From Cryoendolithus antarcticus (Eukaryota > Ascomycota > Dothideomycetes > Cladosporiales > Cladosporiaceae), in assembly GCA_002077065.1 (NCBI GenBank), contig NAJO01000004.1, forward strand, positions 806,001-870,000: DNA of 64,000 bases, given 5' to 3'. A program made the translations under genes and the position numbers. The notes beneath the pieces are model-generated. The model was not told the DNA's origin. It searched no databases and saw only the letters and a list, made by a program, of their open reading frames with translations. This document shows positions 33,046 through 43,469 of the stretch, piece by piece (positions within the stretch are counted from its first letter, which is position 1; every line of letters begins with the position of its first letter).

Positions 33046-34629
33046 ATGGCCTCTATCATGGATTCCGTCAACAAGATGCTGAATCGAACGCTAACAGCCT
33101 ACGGAAAGCCCCTTCCACCAGGTGCGCGTCGCCACGTGAAGTCGAATCCAAACATTTCCAAGGACCTCGACCCGGCTATGCTACAGCTACAGAAAGACAT
33201 TAACGATGTCGTGCGACGCTACCGGAGAAATTCAACGAAACCTCCCTTCATCATGGCTCAAATTATCGTCATGTCCGCGATTCTCAGCGTCCATTGGAGG
33301 CGTTGCAAACTTGGGGCGGACAACACGGTCTGCGTGCCGGCTGTGGTCGGAGAGATCGATCGGCGGTTCAAGTATTACCATGACATGCAGCTGCATCGCA
33401 TGTGTGTTGTCTACAGTTCAGCAGGCGGCAGCTTTGAATTATCATCCTGTAATGAGTTCAGCCGCGAAGACGTGAAAAGGACCCTCGTCAAGCAGAGGCG
33501 CAATAATGATAAAGCATCGTTCTCTGCCGAGGGGAAAGCCGATCTATACGCCGAAGTAAACGCTCTTTACGAAGCGAGCTACGCGCTGCAGCTTTACGAC
33601 CTTCCACTCTGGCAGCGGGATGGCCCAGGTAACGCATCTCGTTGAAGATGTGAAGTCGGACCTGTCAGGGCATTCTTACGCGATGTCATCGGTCCTGTGC
33701 GAAATCAGGGCTTCCCTCTGATGCGTCTTCCCGCAGAGCTCCGCCTTCAAATACACGAGCACGCATTACAATACCCAACCTCGGGATTGAGCTTAGATTC
33801 AAGACGTGGTCGCTTTCGCATAGGTAAGATCAAGCACATCTCACTCGAATGGAGCATGAAATCGAAGAAACGCTCTGAAACACTCTACACCGAGCATACT
33901 GCGGATATACTCGCCTTACTACTCGTCAGTAAGGATATCTTCAAGGAGGCAATGCCCATATTCTACAGAGACAACAGCTTCCACGCTGCGAGTCCTTTGC
34001 AATTGGTTGATCTGCTGCGCGGTTGCGGCGCACGCAGGAGAAAGTACTTCACTGACATATCTGTCGACTGCTCACGTCGCTCTGACGCAGCGCTCGCCGA
34101 ACTCGCCTTTCGCCTTCTGGCAGGTGTTCCTGGTTTGCGATCCCTTGCACTGAACATTTGGGACCTACAATGGCTGTCTAAGGAGACTCCACAGATCACA
34201 CGGCGGGGACTTCACATCAACCCGGAGCTCAGGTGGGATGCCAGCGAAAAGCCAGCGCTGATTGAATTGGGCAAGTGTAAAGTCCATCAGATTCAATTTC
34301 ATGGCGAGTGTCCACAGATTATCGCTTACGTCAAGGAGCACGTGGTCCCATCGACGGATGTTGCGAAGCGTATGCTGGAGCTTGAGGAGGCTGAGAAGGA
34401 AGAGACTGGGGCACCAGAGACGGATAATCGGGAGGACTTGTGGCGTCGCCAGCATGAGGACGAAGCTGATCCTAAATCTCAAATCTTTCTCAATCTAGAG
34501 AAATACTTCGCTAGGTTCGGGCGCACCACGGTATTGGACTTCTACTACTCGGAGTACTGTGTGGAGAGTTACAGCGAGACTGATTTCTTCTCGATTAAGG
34601 GATCTCACCCCCCAACAGCATGCATTTAG
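33046..34629 (+). pseudogene. F-box-like protein gene A, interrupted by one in-frame TGA
   Basis: The frame from ATG 33046 runs 199 codons to TGA at 33643-33645 and then continues, in the same frame and without any other break, to 34629. Both halves align with the downstream paralog (35030-36490): PPFxMAxIIVMSAILS in the first half, EVGPVRAFLRDV opposite EAGPMRKYLSDA just after the stop, then LMRLPAELRLQIHEHALQ, MPIFYRDNSFHA and LLRGCGARRRKYFT in the second half. The paralog has TGG (Trp) where this gene has TGA. No intron with usable ends removes the stop. The second half holds the F-box-like motif. Read-through, or separate use of the second half from ATG 33721, cannot be excluded. Confidence 0.7.
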
Positions 34630-35029
34630 CTGATAGAGCCTTGCGATGCGGTGCGTAGCAGCTTCAAAGTTCTGCAGACTTTTGAAACAGCGCAAATACA
34701 TACGTGGAGTTGTCTCTCATCTCCTCGCTTCGTAACCCAGTGACAAACTTCACGCATCAACACACAGATGTGATACTCTTCTACAGCAGTAAGCGCCAAT
34801 CTCATTCTACTCGAGCATATGGAATCTCTTGTCTGCTCGAAGAATGGCATAGCATATTCGCGACTGGTGTGTCTCGTTCAATTACATTTAGGGCAGGCAC
34901 GATTGGCCACCGACAGATCGGTCGGTAAACTGTATTGCTGAACCTGCTGCACCGTCCTCTGCATGATGATCCTGCGATACAATACCCAGTCCCTCGCGCA
35001 TCTTGGAGCATGCCGTCATACACCTCTCC
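34630..35029. other. Intergenic between tandem F-box-like paralogs
   Basis: 400 bases with no supported gene. Confidence 0.5.
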
Positions 35030-36490
35030 ATGTTATCTTTCACCACAGTTCCACTCGGCTGGCTCTTCGAGATTCTGGTAATCATCGGACTGCTGCGAAA
35101 TTTCAAATCTGCCTCAGTGAAGCGGAAGCAACGTATCGCCAGAGCTCAGGATCCCGAAATGGAGAAGCTACGCGAGGACGTCCTTCCCGTTGTGAAACGA
35201 TACAAGGACGACGATGCGACGGAACCACCCTTCAAGATGGCAGAAATTATTGTCATGTCGGCAATCCTTAGCAACGGACACTATCCAGGATGCGTCCTCA
35301 AAGAAACTCTCATCGCCAACATCGAGAAGAACTTCCGGTATTATCGTGTTATGACCTTGAAGGAACTTTGGGAAGCTGCGGATCCATTCGCATCTCGATT
35401 CCACGCGAGCTTGACATTTACTCCTGTGGATTATGAAAAAGAAAGATTGATGAAGCGACGGTCGAACGAAAGACCATATTCTGCTGACGAGGCGTTTGCC
35501 TTGATGCGTGAGGCTGATGCCCTGGTCGATGAACGAAATGCACTTTACCAGTTCGATCTACCACTAAGATCCCTTCCTGACAACCCTGAGCGCGGCTGTG
35601 ACGCACTAGGCTGGACGTATGAAGCTGGTCCGATGCGAAAGTACTTGAGTGATGCCTTGGAATCCGCACAAAGGCAGACCTTCCGCATCATGGACCTTCC
35701 GGCCGAGCTCCGGCTCCATATTTTCGAGTATGTCCTGCAGTACCACTGGTCTGGTCTTGGGTTCGAGGCGCAAGGCCAGCGTCTGAGGGTCCTGCGGCCA
35801 TCCATGAGTCCTGCTGACGGACGGATGCGCGAATCCTGGCTCAATGTGAACATAGGGCGCGACTTCACGCATTCTCTCTTCACAGAGAGGCCAAGCGATA
35901 TGCTCGCACTTCTGCTGGTCAATAGGCAGTTCTTGGCAGACGCGATGCCCATCTTCTACAAGACCAATCACTTTCACGCTAACAGCGCCGAAAGAGTAAT
36001 ATATATGTTGCGCGGTTGCGGTGAGCGTCGGAGGAAGTACTTTACTAGCATCTCGTTCCGGTGTCATGCAAACGGCGAGGGCGGAAAGGCGGAGCGGGCA
36101 TTCCAGCTACTCAGCACCGTGCCCGGATTGCAATACCTCGGGATCGACCTTGCTGTGGAAAAGGACTGGCTGACCATGGGATCCAACATGAGTAGACAAC
36201 CGGCCCCGTATCATACAACTGCTTGGCAGCAAAGGGACGTTGGTGAGATTCCTGCATTGTTGAGACTGGATCAGTGTAGCACACGAGAAGCGTACTTCCA
36301 TTCCAGCTGTCCTATCATCGAGGAGTATCTGAAGGGAAGGATACTCCAAAGGCTGCCAAAGCATGAGGTCGCAAAGAAGCGAATTGAGATGGAGAAGGAG
36401 GAAAAGGATGGGAAGAGAGGTGATCGAAAGGCGAAGCGGACACGCGCAAAGGACAATCGGCGACGTGTGAAAGAGGCCAGTATTACGTAG
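35030..36490 (+). CDS. F-box-like protein B (intact paralog)
   Basis: 486 residues from the ATG at 35030. A short hydrophobic N-terminal segment (GWLFEILVIIGLL) is followed by a charged region and the block PPFKMAEIIVMSAILSNGH. At about residue 217 lies an F-box-like motif (FRIMDLPAELRLHIFEYVLQ). It is followed by the common fungal pattern LALLLVNRQFLADAMPIFYKTNHFH and LLRGCGxRRRKYFTxIS equivalents. The C-terminus is very basic (KRGDRKAKRTRAKDNRRRVK), possibly a nuclear signal. Such proteins are numerous in Mycosphaerellales and are presumed adaptors of SCF ubiquitin ligases, although few are tested. It is the tandem partner of the interrupted copy upstream. Start choice is uncertain; a 5' exon is possible. 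Confidence 0.78.
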   Translation: MLSFTTVPLGWLFEILVIIGLLRNFKSASVKRKQRIARAQDPEMEKLREDVLPVVKRYKDDDATEPPFKMAEIIVMSAILSNGHYPGCVLKETLIANIEKNFRYYRVMTLKELWEAADPFASRFHASLTFTPVDYEKERLMKRRSNERPYSADEAFALMREADALVDERNALYQFDLPLRSLPDNPERGCDALGWTYEAGPMRKYLSDALESAQRQTFRIMDLPAELRLHIFEYVLQYHWSGLGFEAQGQRLRVLRPSMSPADGRMRESWLNVNIGRDFTHSLFTERPSDMLALLLVNRQFLADAMPIFYKTNHFHANSAERVIYMLRGCGERRRKYFTSISFRCHANGEGGKAERAFQLLSTVPGLQYLGIDLAVEKDWLTMGSNMSRQPAPYHTTAWQQRDVGEIPALLRLDQCSTREAYFHSSCPIIEEYLKGRILQRLPKHEVAKKRIEMEKEEKDGKRGDRKAKRTRAKDNRRRVKEASIT

Positions 36491-36721
36491 GAAGCCTTTC
36501 AGACTGCCATAGTACGTTCGACCTTTTATAAAGAAAAGACATACGTCGGGTTGTTCTTTCCTCATGGACAGCGTGAACTCCGCGCGTGAAGTCGACTCTC
36601 TGTAAAGCATGCACGATGACGAAATGAGATCTCATGTAGATCTGTCGGCGATCTCTCTTCATCCGCGAGTGCTATTCCAGCACGATAGTAACCGTCTTGC
36701 CCTGTCTTGTAGTCTTCGAGT

Positions 36722-37879
36722 ATGCTTATGCGCATACCCTTCACTCAGCCCCTTCCAGCAGCAACGATAATTCCGACCTCCGCCGCCACAGCAACAGGCG
36801 CCGTAACTGCGCTACAGAATTTCTTGAGCCCCGGATTGACCTCTCCTCCGCGGGGTAATGGCAAGACCACGATTCTCTCTGGAGCGGGCATAAGTGTCGC
36901 CAGTGGTCTAGCAGACTATCGCGGAAGTAATGGCACTTATACCTTGAACAAGACCTATCGGCCAATTTACTTCCATGAATTCAGCGCGAGCCATGAGGCG
37001 AGAAAGAGGTACTGGGCACGAAGCTATCTGGGTTGGACGACGTTGAATCGAAGCCGACCAAATGCAGGGCATTATGCTGTTGCTGCGCTCGGAGACATGG
37101 GCATCATCTCGAGTGTGATCACACAGAACGTGGACTCTTTCCATCCCACGGCGCATCCTGGTTTATCGACTATAGAATTACATGGCTACCTGCGGAGTAC
37201 AGTATGCTTGAGCTGCAGGACAGAGTACGACAGAGCGAAGTTCCAGGATGATCTTGCAGCGCTGAATCCGACGTGGGCGGCGTTCCTGGCGGAGATGCTG
37301 CAGTCCGGCGCGCTGAGCACCGAGCATCCTGAGGAGAGGAGAATGAAGGGCCTGAAGACGAATCCAGATGGTGACGTGGACGTGCCTGGCGTGGAGTACA
37401 ACACCTTCCGCTACCCGGCGTGTCCCGCATGTCTTGAGAAGCCGCCCGAGGGGAAGCATGTCGAGATTGACAGCGACGGCGCTTGGTCGGCGAAGTCGAA
37501 CGCAGGCGTACTCAAGCCGAATGTCATCATGTTTGGCGAGTCGATACCTGACTCGACGAAGTCCGCTGTCGAGGTTGCGATTGATGAGGCGAGCAGAATT
37601 CTGGTGCTAGGCTCTTCTCTCGCAACCTACTCTGCGTTCCGCCTTATCAGGAGGGCACAGGAGCAGTCGATGCCGGTTGGCTTTGTTAACATGGGCGGTA
37701 TTCGGAACGAAGAGCTGCTACTTGCTGGCTTGGCTCCTGATACCAATGGAGAGGATGGCGTGCGGTGTGCTCAGCCTCTTGAAGCCTTACTACCATCTCT
37801 GGTCGAGAGGCTACGGACTGCACCCGCGACGCATATGCCGTTCATCCCAGCGACCTTTCAGCCCGCTCCCTGGGCATGA
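36722..37879 (+). CDS. Sirtuin, class II (SIRT4-like) NAD-dependent deacylase
   Basis: 385 residues without intron. Sirtuins remove acyl groups from lysine using NAD. Landmarks: LSGAGISVASGLADYRG (NAD binding, about residues 57-73), TQNVDSFHPTAHPG, catalytic His154 in ELHGYL, zinc cysteines in CLSC and CPAC about 78 residues apart, and NVIMFGESIP. The long insertion between the two Cys pairs and the GLADYRG variant fit the SIRT4-like fungal group rather than Sir2/Hst1. The N-terminus (MLMRIPFTQPLPAATIIPTSAAT) is uncharged apart from Arg and could direct import into mitochondria; the second ATG at 36728 (MRIPF) may be the real start. It converges on the Zn2Cys6 regulator with only 13 bases between stop codons. 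Confidence 0.9.
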   Translation: MLMRIPFTQPLPAATIIPTSAATATGAVTALQNFLSPGLTSPPRGNGKTTILSGAGISVASGLADYRGSNGTYTLNKTYRPIYFHEFSASHEARKRYWARSYLGWTTLNRSRPNAGHYAVAALGDMGIISSVITQNVDSFHPTAHPGLSTIELHGYLRSTVCLSCRTEYDRAKFQDDLAALNPTWAAFLAEMLQSGALSTEHPEERRMKGLKTNPDGDVDVPGVEYNTFRYPACPACLEKPPEGKHVEIDSDGAWSAKSNAGVLKPNVIMFGESIPDSTKSAVEVAIDEASRILVLGSSLATYSAFRLIRRAQEQSMPVGFVNMGGIRNEELLLAGLAPDTNGEDGVRCAQPLEALLPSLVERLRTAPATHMPFIPATFQPAPWA

Positions 37880-37892
37880 AGCACTGAGATCC

Positions 37893-39596
37893 TCAGCCGT
37901 CTTCTAATCCCAGTGCAACAGCAGCTAGCTTCCGAGATTCTGCAAGTTCCCGAGTCGTGGAACGCAAAGCTGCCAGTGTGGTTGGATCAGCGATCTGCTC
38001 GGAAACCTGCAGCCATACCTCAACTGTCATGAAGTCGCGATGTGCGCTCGGTTCTCCTGAGCTGGCTATGATGGCTTGCAGCATCACTCGCGCGGCACTA
38101 ACAGTCACGCTGAGACACTCAGCCAGCCATGCTGCGCCGCCGTGACGCACCGACTTTCCTGCTACGAAGGTGGTGCGCGCGGCTCCAAGTACTTCACAAG
38201 GAGGCAGGACGACATCTATCGATAATTCTAATGGGTTTGCCCGCAGCAAGCTGGTAAAGTACGCAGAGTGCAACCTTGCGATGTGTAGCAATGCCCACGT
38301 GGGCCAGAGATCCTCTCGGATGATGGCTCCGCCGCCGGAGAACCATCGCTCTCGCCATGCGACCAGTGCGGCGTTCACCTCTGTTCTGGCAACCGCCCTC
38401 TCGCTATCGGGCGCATGCTGTGCCGCGAACGAAGATATACGAGTCCAGATCTGACTTTGCACCCGTGCGAGTCGCTGTCGAGCAGCGAACAGATTCAACG
38501 TGCACGCTCCATCATTCGAAGTCACTAGACCAACGCGATCGTCACTGATCTCCTTCGGCTCGAGTACGAACAGATCCCTGTCGTCGACCAAAGGCGGTAT
38601 CTGCATTCGTATGCTCAGATCCTTGTCTAAGATGTACAAGCACCAAGACAATCGGATTCGCGCTAAGCGTTCCAGTGGACTGAGCCCATCGACTTGATTA
38701 AGGACATGGAGCCGCAGGATTTGCGTTTGACGAACCGCTACAGCGAGTAGCGCAGCGGCCGCATCGAGCTGCTTCGGAATGTTCAGCATAATTACGCACA
38801 GCATGAGCAGCGCCTGCACACTCGATACCGAAGGATCTGCCATCACTAGATCGCCGACGTAAGCTCGAGTAACATCAAGAAACTCTTGCGCCCGCTCGCT
38901 TCCAGACCGCGCAGCATCCGCAAGAGGCTCGGTGAGATCGCGCAGATGCGCCGCGAGCGCAATTGAACCCGCTTTAGCGATGTGCGAGAAGTCCATGCCG
39001 CTTGCATGGGCCTCGTCCTGATTGGAAGCTGGTCGGAGCGCACGGTCGAAGAGATTCTTCAGGAGAAGCTCTCTGTTAACGATGGGAAAGACGTGGTTGA
39101 CCCGTTCGAAGTAGTATTCTGTCAGGTCGAGCGGTTCGTCCGGCGCGAGCTGTGTTGCCTGTACAGGCGCCGGCAGTGACTCTTCCCTGTGTACTGTTGG
39201 AAGGGCACGCTCACTATCGATAGTTGAGAGTGCTGCACCATCTTGGTGAGTGCGCTTCGTGGTATGGTGTAGTAGTTGTCTATAGCACGAAAGTCAGTAT
39301 CGACGGATAGGGTATCGTACCTCCGAATGGACGCATGGCACAGCACTATACCTACTCGCTGCCTTGCTTTCGCGGCGCTCGATCCACCTTTGTCCTCGTA
39401 CATTCTAGGCCTCGTCGTTTGCAATCATAGCATTCGGTCGTATCCCTCTGTTGCGCGGGAACACACTTGATCTTCAATCTGTGACACGCATCGCATGCCT
39501 TCTCTGTGCCTCAGTACGCGCGCCTGAGGTGAAAGCTGCAGGATCACTGACCTTTGCGAAACGGCGGGGACGACGCTGAGCGTCTGATGAAGCCAT
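37893..39596 (-). CDS. Zn2Cys6 transcription factor with fungal MHR domain
   Basis: Three exons (39596-39552, 39498-39356, 39279-37893) give 524 residues. Splicing restores a complete binuclear zinc cluster just after the start: CDACHRLKIKC, then CYDCKRRGLEC after ten residues (spacing 2-6-10-2-6). The central region begins LDLTEYYFERVNHVFPIVN, the normal opening of the middle homology region, and continues with Ala/Leu-rich helices including RLSWCLYILDKDLSIRMQIP. It probably acts as a nuclear, sequence-specific regulator. The first intron acceptor could be at GAGAAG or two codons' worth earlier (CAGAG), changing one Lys. Introns are 53 and 76 bases. No obvious target cluster lies beside it; the nearest enzyme is the short-chain dehydrogenase upstream of its promoter. 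Confidence 0.87.
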
Positions 39597-40115
39597 CTCT
39601 CACGCATGATAAACTGCTCTCACTACATGCCAAGACTGTCTGAGCAGAGATATTAGGATGGATCACACATGAATGTATAGTAGTCGAAGCTTGGTGTCGG
39701 ATTGAAGTGTGTAACCCTAACAAATGTGTGGTTAATTTCTCTCTAGCTTGGTGTTAGATCAACATACCGGTAACGACGATGAGCCTGCCATGAGTGCTGC
39801 GGGTACATCTCTATACCATTAAGCCAGTGTTGAGGCTATTGAAAATATACCCACATTGATCCGAGGCCGATATGGCCAGTACAAGGGAAATAATCCTCGA
39901 TCCAGTATCTTCGAAAGATGGATCTAGAGAGCAGGCTCGACTCAATGAAAGAGTGCCAGCACTTTTTCCAGCTTAGGCCACAATATAGCACCACAAATGG
40001 CCTTACGGGTAACCTGGGATCCTCCTGTTCGCGGGATACAGGAGATTGAGGTACGATTTCTAGATTACGCACTACTACGACTCTGACACCAGCTCGACCC
40101 TCGTAAGCGATTACT
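39597..40115. other. Intergenic: promoter of the Zn2Cys6 gene and 3' side of the SDR gene
   Basis: 519 bases, A/T-richer than average. No gene is supported. Confidence 0.5.
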
Positions 40116-41111
40116 TTACACTTCCGGTCCTAACACCTTGGTTACACCCGGCTGTATCGCCTCCAACTTCTCGCTCAACTCTCGCCACACCCTCTCCTCC
40201 AGCTCCCGCCCATGCGGTCCTTCGACGAGCTTTGCACACTTCTGTACTTTACAGTCGGACATATATTGACCATGGGAAGATTTATCTGCCTCAGTTCCCG
40301 CATGCACCAGAGTCCTCGATCCGACTTCCGTAGTGCGCGCCATAGCCGCGTACATCACGCTGATCAAGACTGCGTTCATCTCGCGCGCCAATTCTGAGCG
40401 GCAGAAACCGGGATTGACGAAGTTGATCGTGACGCCGAGTTGCGACACAGGATGGCGTCTAGCAATGCGACGGCAGGCAAAGACTTCGAGCAGCTTCGAC
40501 ACGTTGTAGCGATCGCTCATGCGAGCTGTCTTTGGGTTGTTGAGCGTTTCGAAGATGTTTGGTGATTCGCGCTCTGGGAAAGCGGTAAAGAAGTGGACTT
40601 CGGAGCTGACAATAGTGAGGTTCGGGACGATGCTGAATCGCGTCGCGGTCTCCTGGAGCTTCGGCAGGACCAACAGGGCGAGCAGGAAGGTGCTGACTAC
40701 GTTGACGGTGACTGTGCTCTCGTTGCCGCTGATCTCGACGAACTTTGTGGTATTGATGCCGGCGTTCTCGATGATCGCGTCCAGCCTGGGCAGGCCGGCA
40801 ACACGCTTTGCGAACGCCTTCACATTGTCGTAGGATGCAAGATCCAAATCCCAGACCTCGATCACGCCTTTACGGCCAGTAGTCTGCTCAAGGTCCTTCA
40901 CTGCCGCTGCACCTTTCGATGCATCACGGGCTGTGATGATCACGCGATCGGCGTTCAGGCGCACTATATGGCGGGCAGCTTCCTTCCCAAGCCCCGTGTT
41001 GGCGCCTGTTATGATTATCGTACGGCCAGTGCAGTCAGTCTTGGGAGGTTTGGGCGTGACTAGAAGCTGACTGTGGAGGAAGCTCGGGAGCTTGCTGGGC
41101 ACGGAAGACAT
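40116..41111 (-). CDS. Short-chain dehydrogenase/reductase (retinol dehydrogenase-like)
   Basis: 331 residues, single exon. Classical SDR layout: cofactor motif TGANTGLG at about residues 35-42, ENAG, the catalytic Ser in IVSSEVHF, and YNVSK with catalytic Tyr and Lys. The Arg in ITARD after the second strand suggests NADP preference. The overall pattern (KDLEQTTG, DLDLASYDNVKAFAKRV) is that of fungal retinol-dehydrogenase-like or WWOX-like SDRs. The substrate cannot be named. Its C-terminal 60 residues (QYMSDCKVQKCA, then EERVWRELSEKLE) are usual for the group. It is transcribed toward the Zn2Cys6 gene promoter, about 520 bases away. Confidence 0.88.
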   Translation of the reverse strand: MSSVPSKLPSFLHSQLLVTPKPPKTDCTGRTIIITGANTGLGKEAARHIVRLNADRVIITARDASKGAAAVKDLEQTTGRKGVIEVWDLDLASYDNVKAFAKRVAGLPRLDAIIENAGINTTKFVEISGNESTVTVNVVSTFLLALLVLPKLQETATRFSIVPNLTIVSSEVHFFTAFPERESPNIFETLNNPKTARMSDRYNVSKLLEVFACRRIARRHPVSQLGVTINFVNPGFCRSELAREMNAVLISVMYAAMARTTEVGSRTLVHAGTEADKSSHGQYMSDCKVQKCAKLVEGPHGRELEERVWRELSEKLEAIQPGVTKVLGPEV

Positions 41112-41941
41112 GATAAGTGTTGTGCTTGGAAACCGCGTGCTATCGTCCTCGAAGAGATATTGCGAAGAAGCAGAGCTGGAAGGGGAGGCATGCCATTTGC
41201 TATTTCAACGGAGATGTACTTACTACGCAATATCTTGAGCACTCATCGTGAAGGCAGCAGAATAGGACTTTAAGACACTCTTCTCCGGCGATCATGAGAT
41301 GCTTGTGCGTCTTGTCACAGTGAATATATACTTTCGGAGGTAGGAGGGATCGCAATGTCCGGCCGGTCGTGCTTCTTCTCGCCCATTTGATGACGTTGTC
41401 GAGCTACTCAAGACAGCAGTATGCTATGCGATCAGTCTGGGATCGTCAGTAGAAGCCTCTCTGATGGCACGTTTTCATTGTCAATGTAGTGGGGACGGGA
41501 ATCTGATGTAAAGGACGAGGAAGATTAATAGATTGTTCTACCACGCGAGTGACAGAATAAGCGGACCGCTGTAATTCACCGTGAACGAAGGTGCTAATGT
41601 ATGCCGCGCCGCAAGTATACGTACCTACTCACCTAGAATGTCGACGAGAGTGAAATCTCATCCAGCATCTCTCGTAGGCAGCATCTACATTGATTTGTTC
41701 AGGCAGCGTAGTCTAGACTAGCGTTGTCGACTGTGCAGTTCCCTCGAGTGGTCCGCTTCTTCTGTCATTCGCAATGCCTTCTGCGCGCCTAGCCACTTTG
41801 GGACACCCTGCCAAGACTTCGAGCCACTCCAAATTCTCAAGCCCAAGACAATGACACCGAACGAGTGCAACGCAACCTGTAGCACGACGGACCTCGCAGC
41901 TACTTCTATCCACCCCAAACTACCACCCAATCAACATCAAC
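41112..41941. other. Intergenic: divergent promoters of SDR and RPS2
   Basis: 830 bases between divergent starts. The 200 bases before the RPS2 start are the likely leader. No snoRNA or other gene is recognised. Confidence 0.45.
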
Positions 41942-42863
41942 ATGGCTGATCGTGGCGGAGGCGCACCCCGTGGAGGCGGGTTCCAGGCTCGCGGCGGAGA
42001 TCGTGGTGGTGAGCGTGGAGGAGATCGCGGACGTGGACGTGGTGGACGCCGTGGACCTCGCCGTGGTGGAAACAAGAGCGACGAGAAGGAGTGGCAGCCA
42101 GTGACCAAGCTCGGTCGCCTGGTGAAGGCCGGCAAGATCAGGAGCATGGAGGAGATCTACCTGCACAGCTTGCCCGTCAAGGAGTACCAGATCATCGACT
42201 TCTTCCTGCCCAAGCTCAAGGATGAGGTCATGAAGGTGCGCAGTACTCAGAGAGATTCGGCTGCAGGACGGTGCACTGACAAAATCACTATAGATCAAGC
42301 CTGTGCAGAAGCAGACTCGTGCTGGTCAGCGTACCCGCTTCAAGGCTATCGTTGTCATCGGTGACAGCGAGGGTCACATCGGACTCGGCATCAAGACCTC
42401 CAAAGAAGTTGCCACTGCTATCCGCGCTGCCATCATCATCGCGAAGCTTGCTGTCATCCCCATCCGTCGTGGCTACTGGGGCACCAACCTCGGAGAGCCT
42501 CATTCCATCCCGGTCAAGGAGAGCGGCAAGTGCGGTTCCGTCACTGTTCGTGTAAGTGTCGTGCCTTATCCCATCTTTTGCGCACCGCCGACTGACAACC
42601 CACAGCTCATCCCCGCCCCTCGTGGTACTGGTCTCGTCGCCTCGCCGGCCGTCAAGCGTCTGCTCCAGCTTGCTGGTGTGCAGGACATCTACACTGCCTC
42701 GTCCGGCAGCACCAAGACCCTCGAGAACACCCTCAAGGCTACCTTCGTTGCCATCGGCAACACATACGGCTTCCTTACGCCCAATTTGTGGAAGGAGACC
42801 AAGCTCACCCGCTCGCCACTCGACGAGTACGCTGATGTCCTCCGTGAGGGCAAGCGCTACTAG
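41942..42863 (+). CDS. RPS2: 40S ribosomal protein uS5 (Rps2)
   Basis: Three exons (41942-42235, 42294-42551, 42606-42863) encode 269 residues. It is a small-subunit protein near the mRNA entry channel. The N-terminus is an RGG-rich tail (about residues 4-42), a known target of arginine methylation. The S5 domain follows: [56 protein letters not shown] and the C-terminal [23 protein letters not shown]. Introns of 58 and 54 bases sit at phase 0 after MK and VR. This is an ordinary, surely expressed gene. Confidence 0.98.
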
Positions 42864-43469
42864 ATGTGGAGGATGGAGAGTGCATAAGGATGCTGGGCAT
42901 GCCTGAACGAGGTGATCGCTAGGCTTCATGCTTCACTCGATGAAGCGGTCCATGTAGCTTAGCTTGAGCCAAGGTATTCTCACTCCTGCTAAATTCTGAA
43001 CGGTATTCGCGCTGTACACATGATACGGTAGGTGGCAGTAGTTCGTGGCATGGCACCTGCTCGCGTTCTGCTCGTGCGACAGCTCGCCTTGTGGCAGGTT
43101 TCCGGTTCCCTGTGGCGATTGCGCCGTGCTTTGATGTTATTATCCTAAGGCAGCATCCTCATGACGATCGAGCAAAGAGTCCATCACTCGATCCGTGGCA
43201 TTTGACCTTATTATAAGGGATATGTGAAGCAGCACGAGGCACTACTGTCGCGTTCACATTGAGCGGGCGCTTCCACGTTTTGTGTGGCGTCGCGCTACTT
43301 CCAACAAGTCTCGCGTCCTCGAACACTGTTGACACAACATCAACTTCCACGTTGCAAAACTTCGGAATCGTAACTTGACCTGATCGAGTTTGCAGCCGGA
43401 GTGCGTTGATATTACATTTACACTGTCTTCGCAACACATTCGCAAATTAAAACCGTCACCGTCACAAAT
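42864..43469. other. Intergenic: RPS2 3' region and promoter of the EVE-domain gene
   Basis: 606 bases; nothing coding is supported. A snoRNA cannot be excluded by eye. Confidence 0.45.

Noticed and set aside
39705..39725. CCCTAAC string resembling a telomere repeat
   Set aside because: A single copy in an ordinary intergenic region, not an array.
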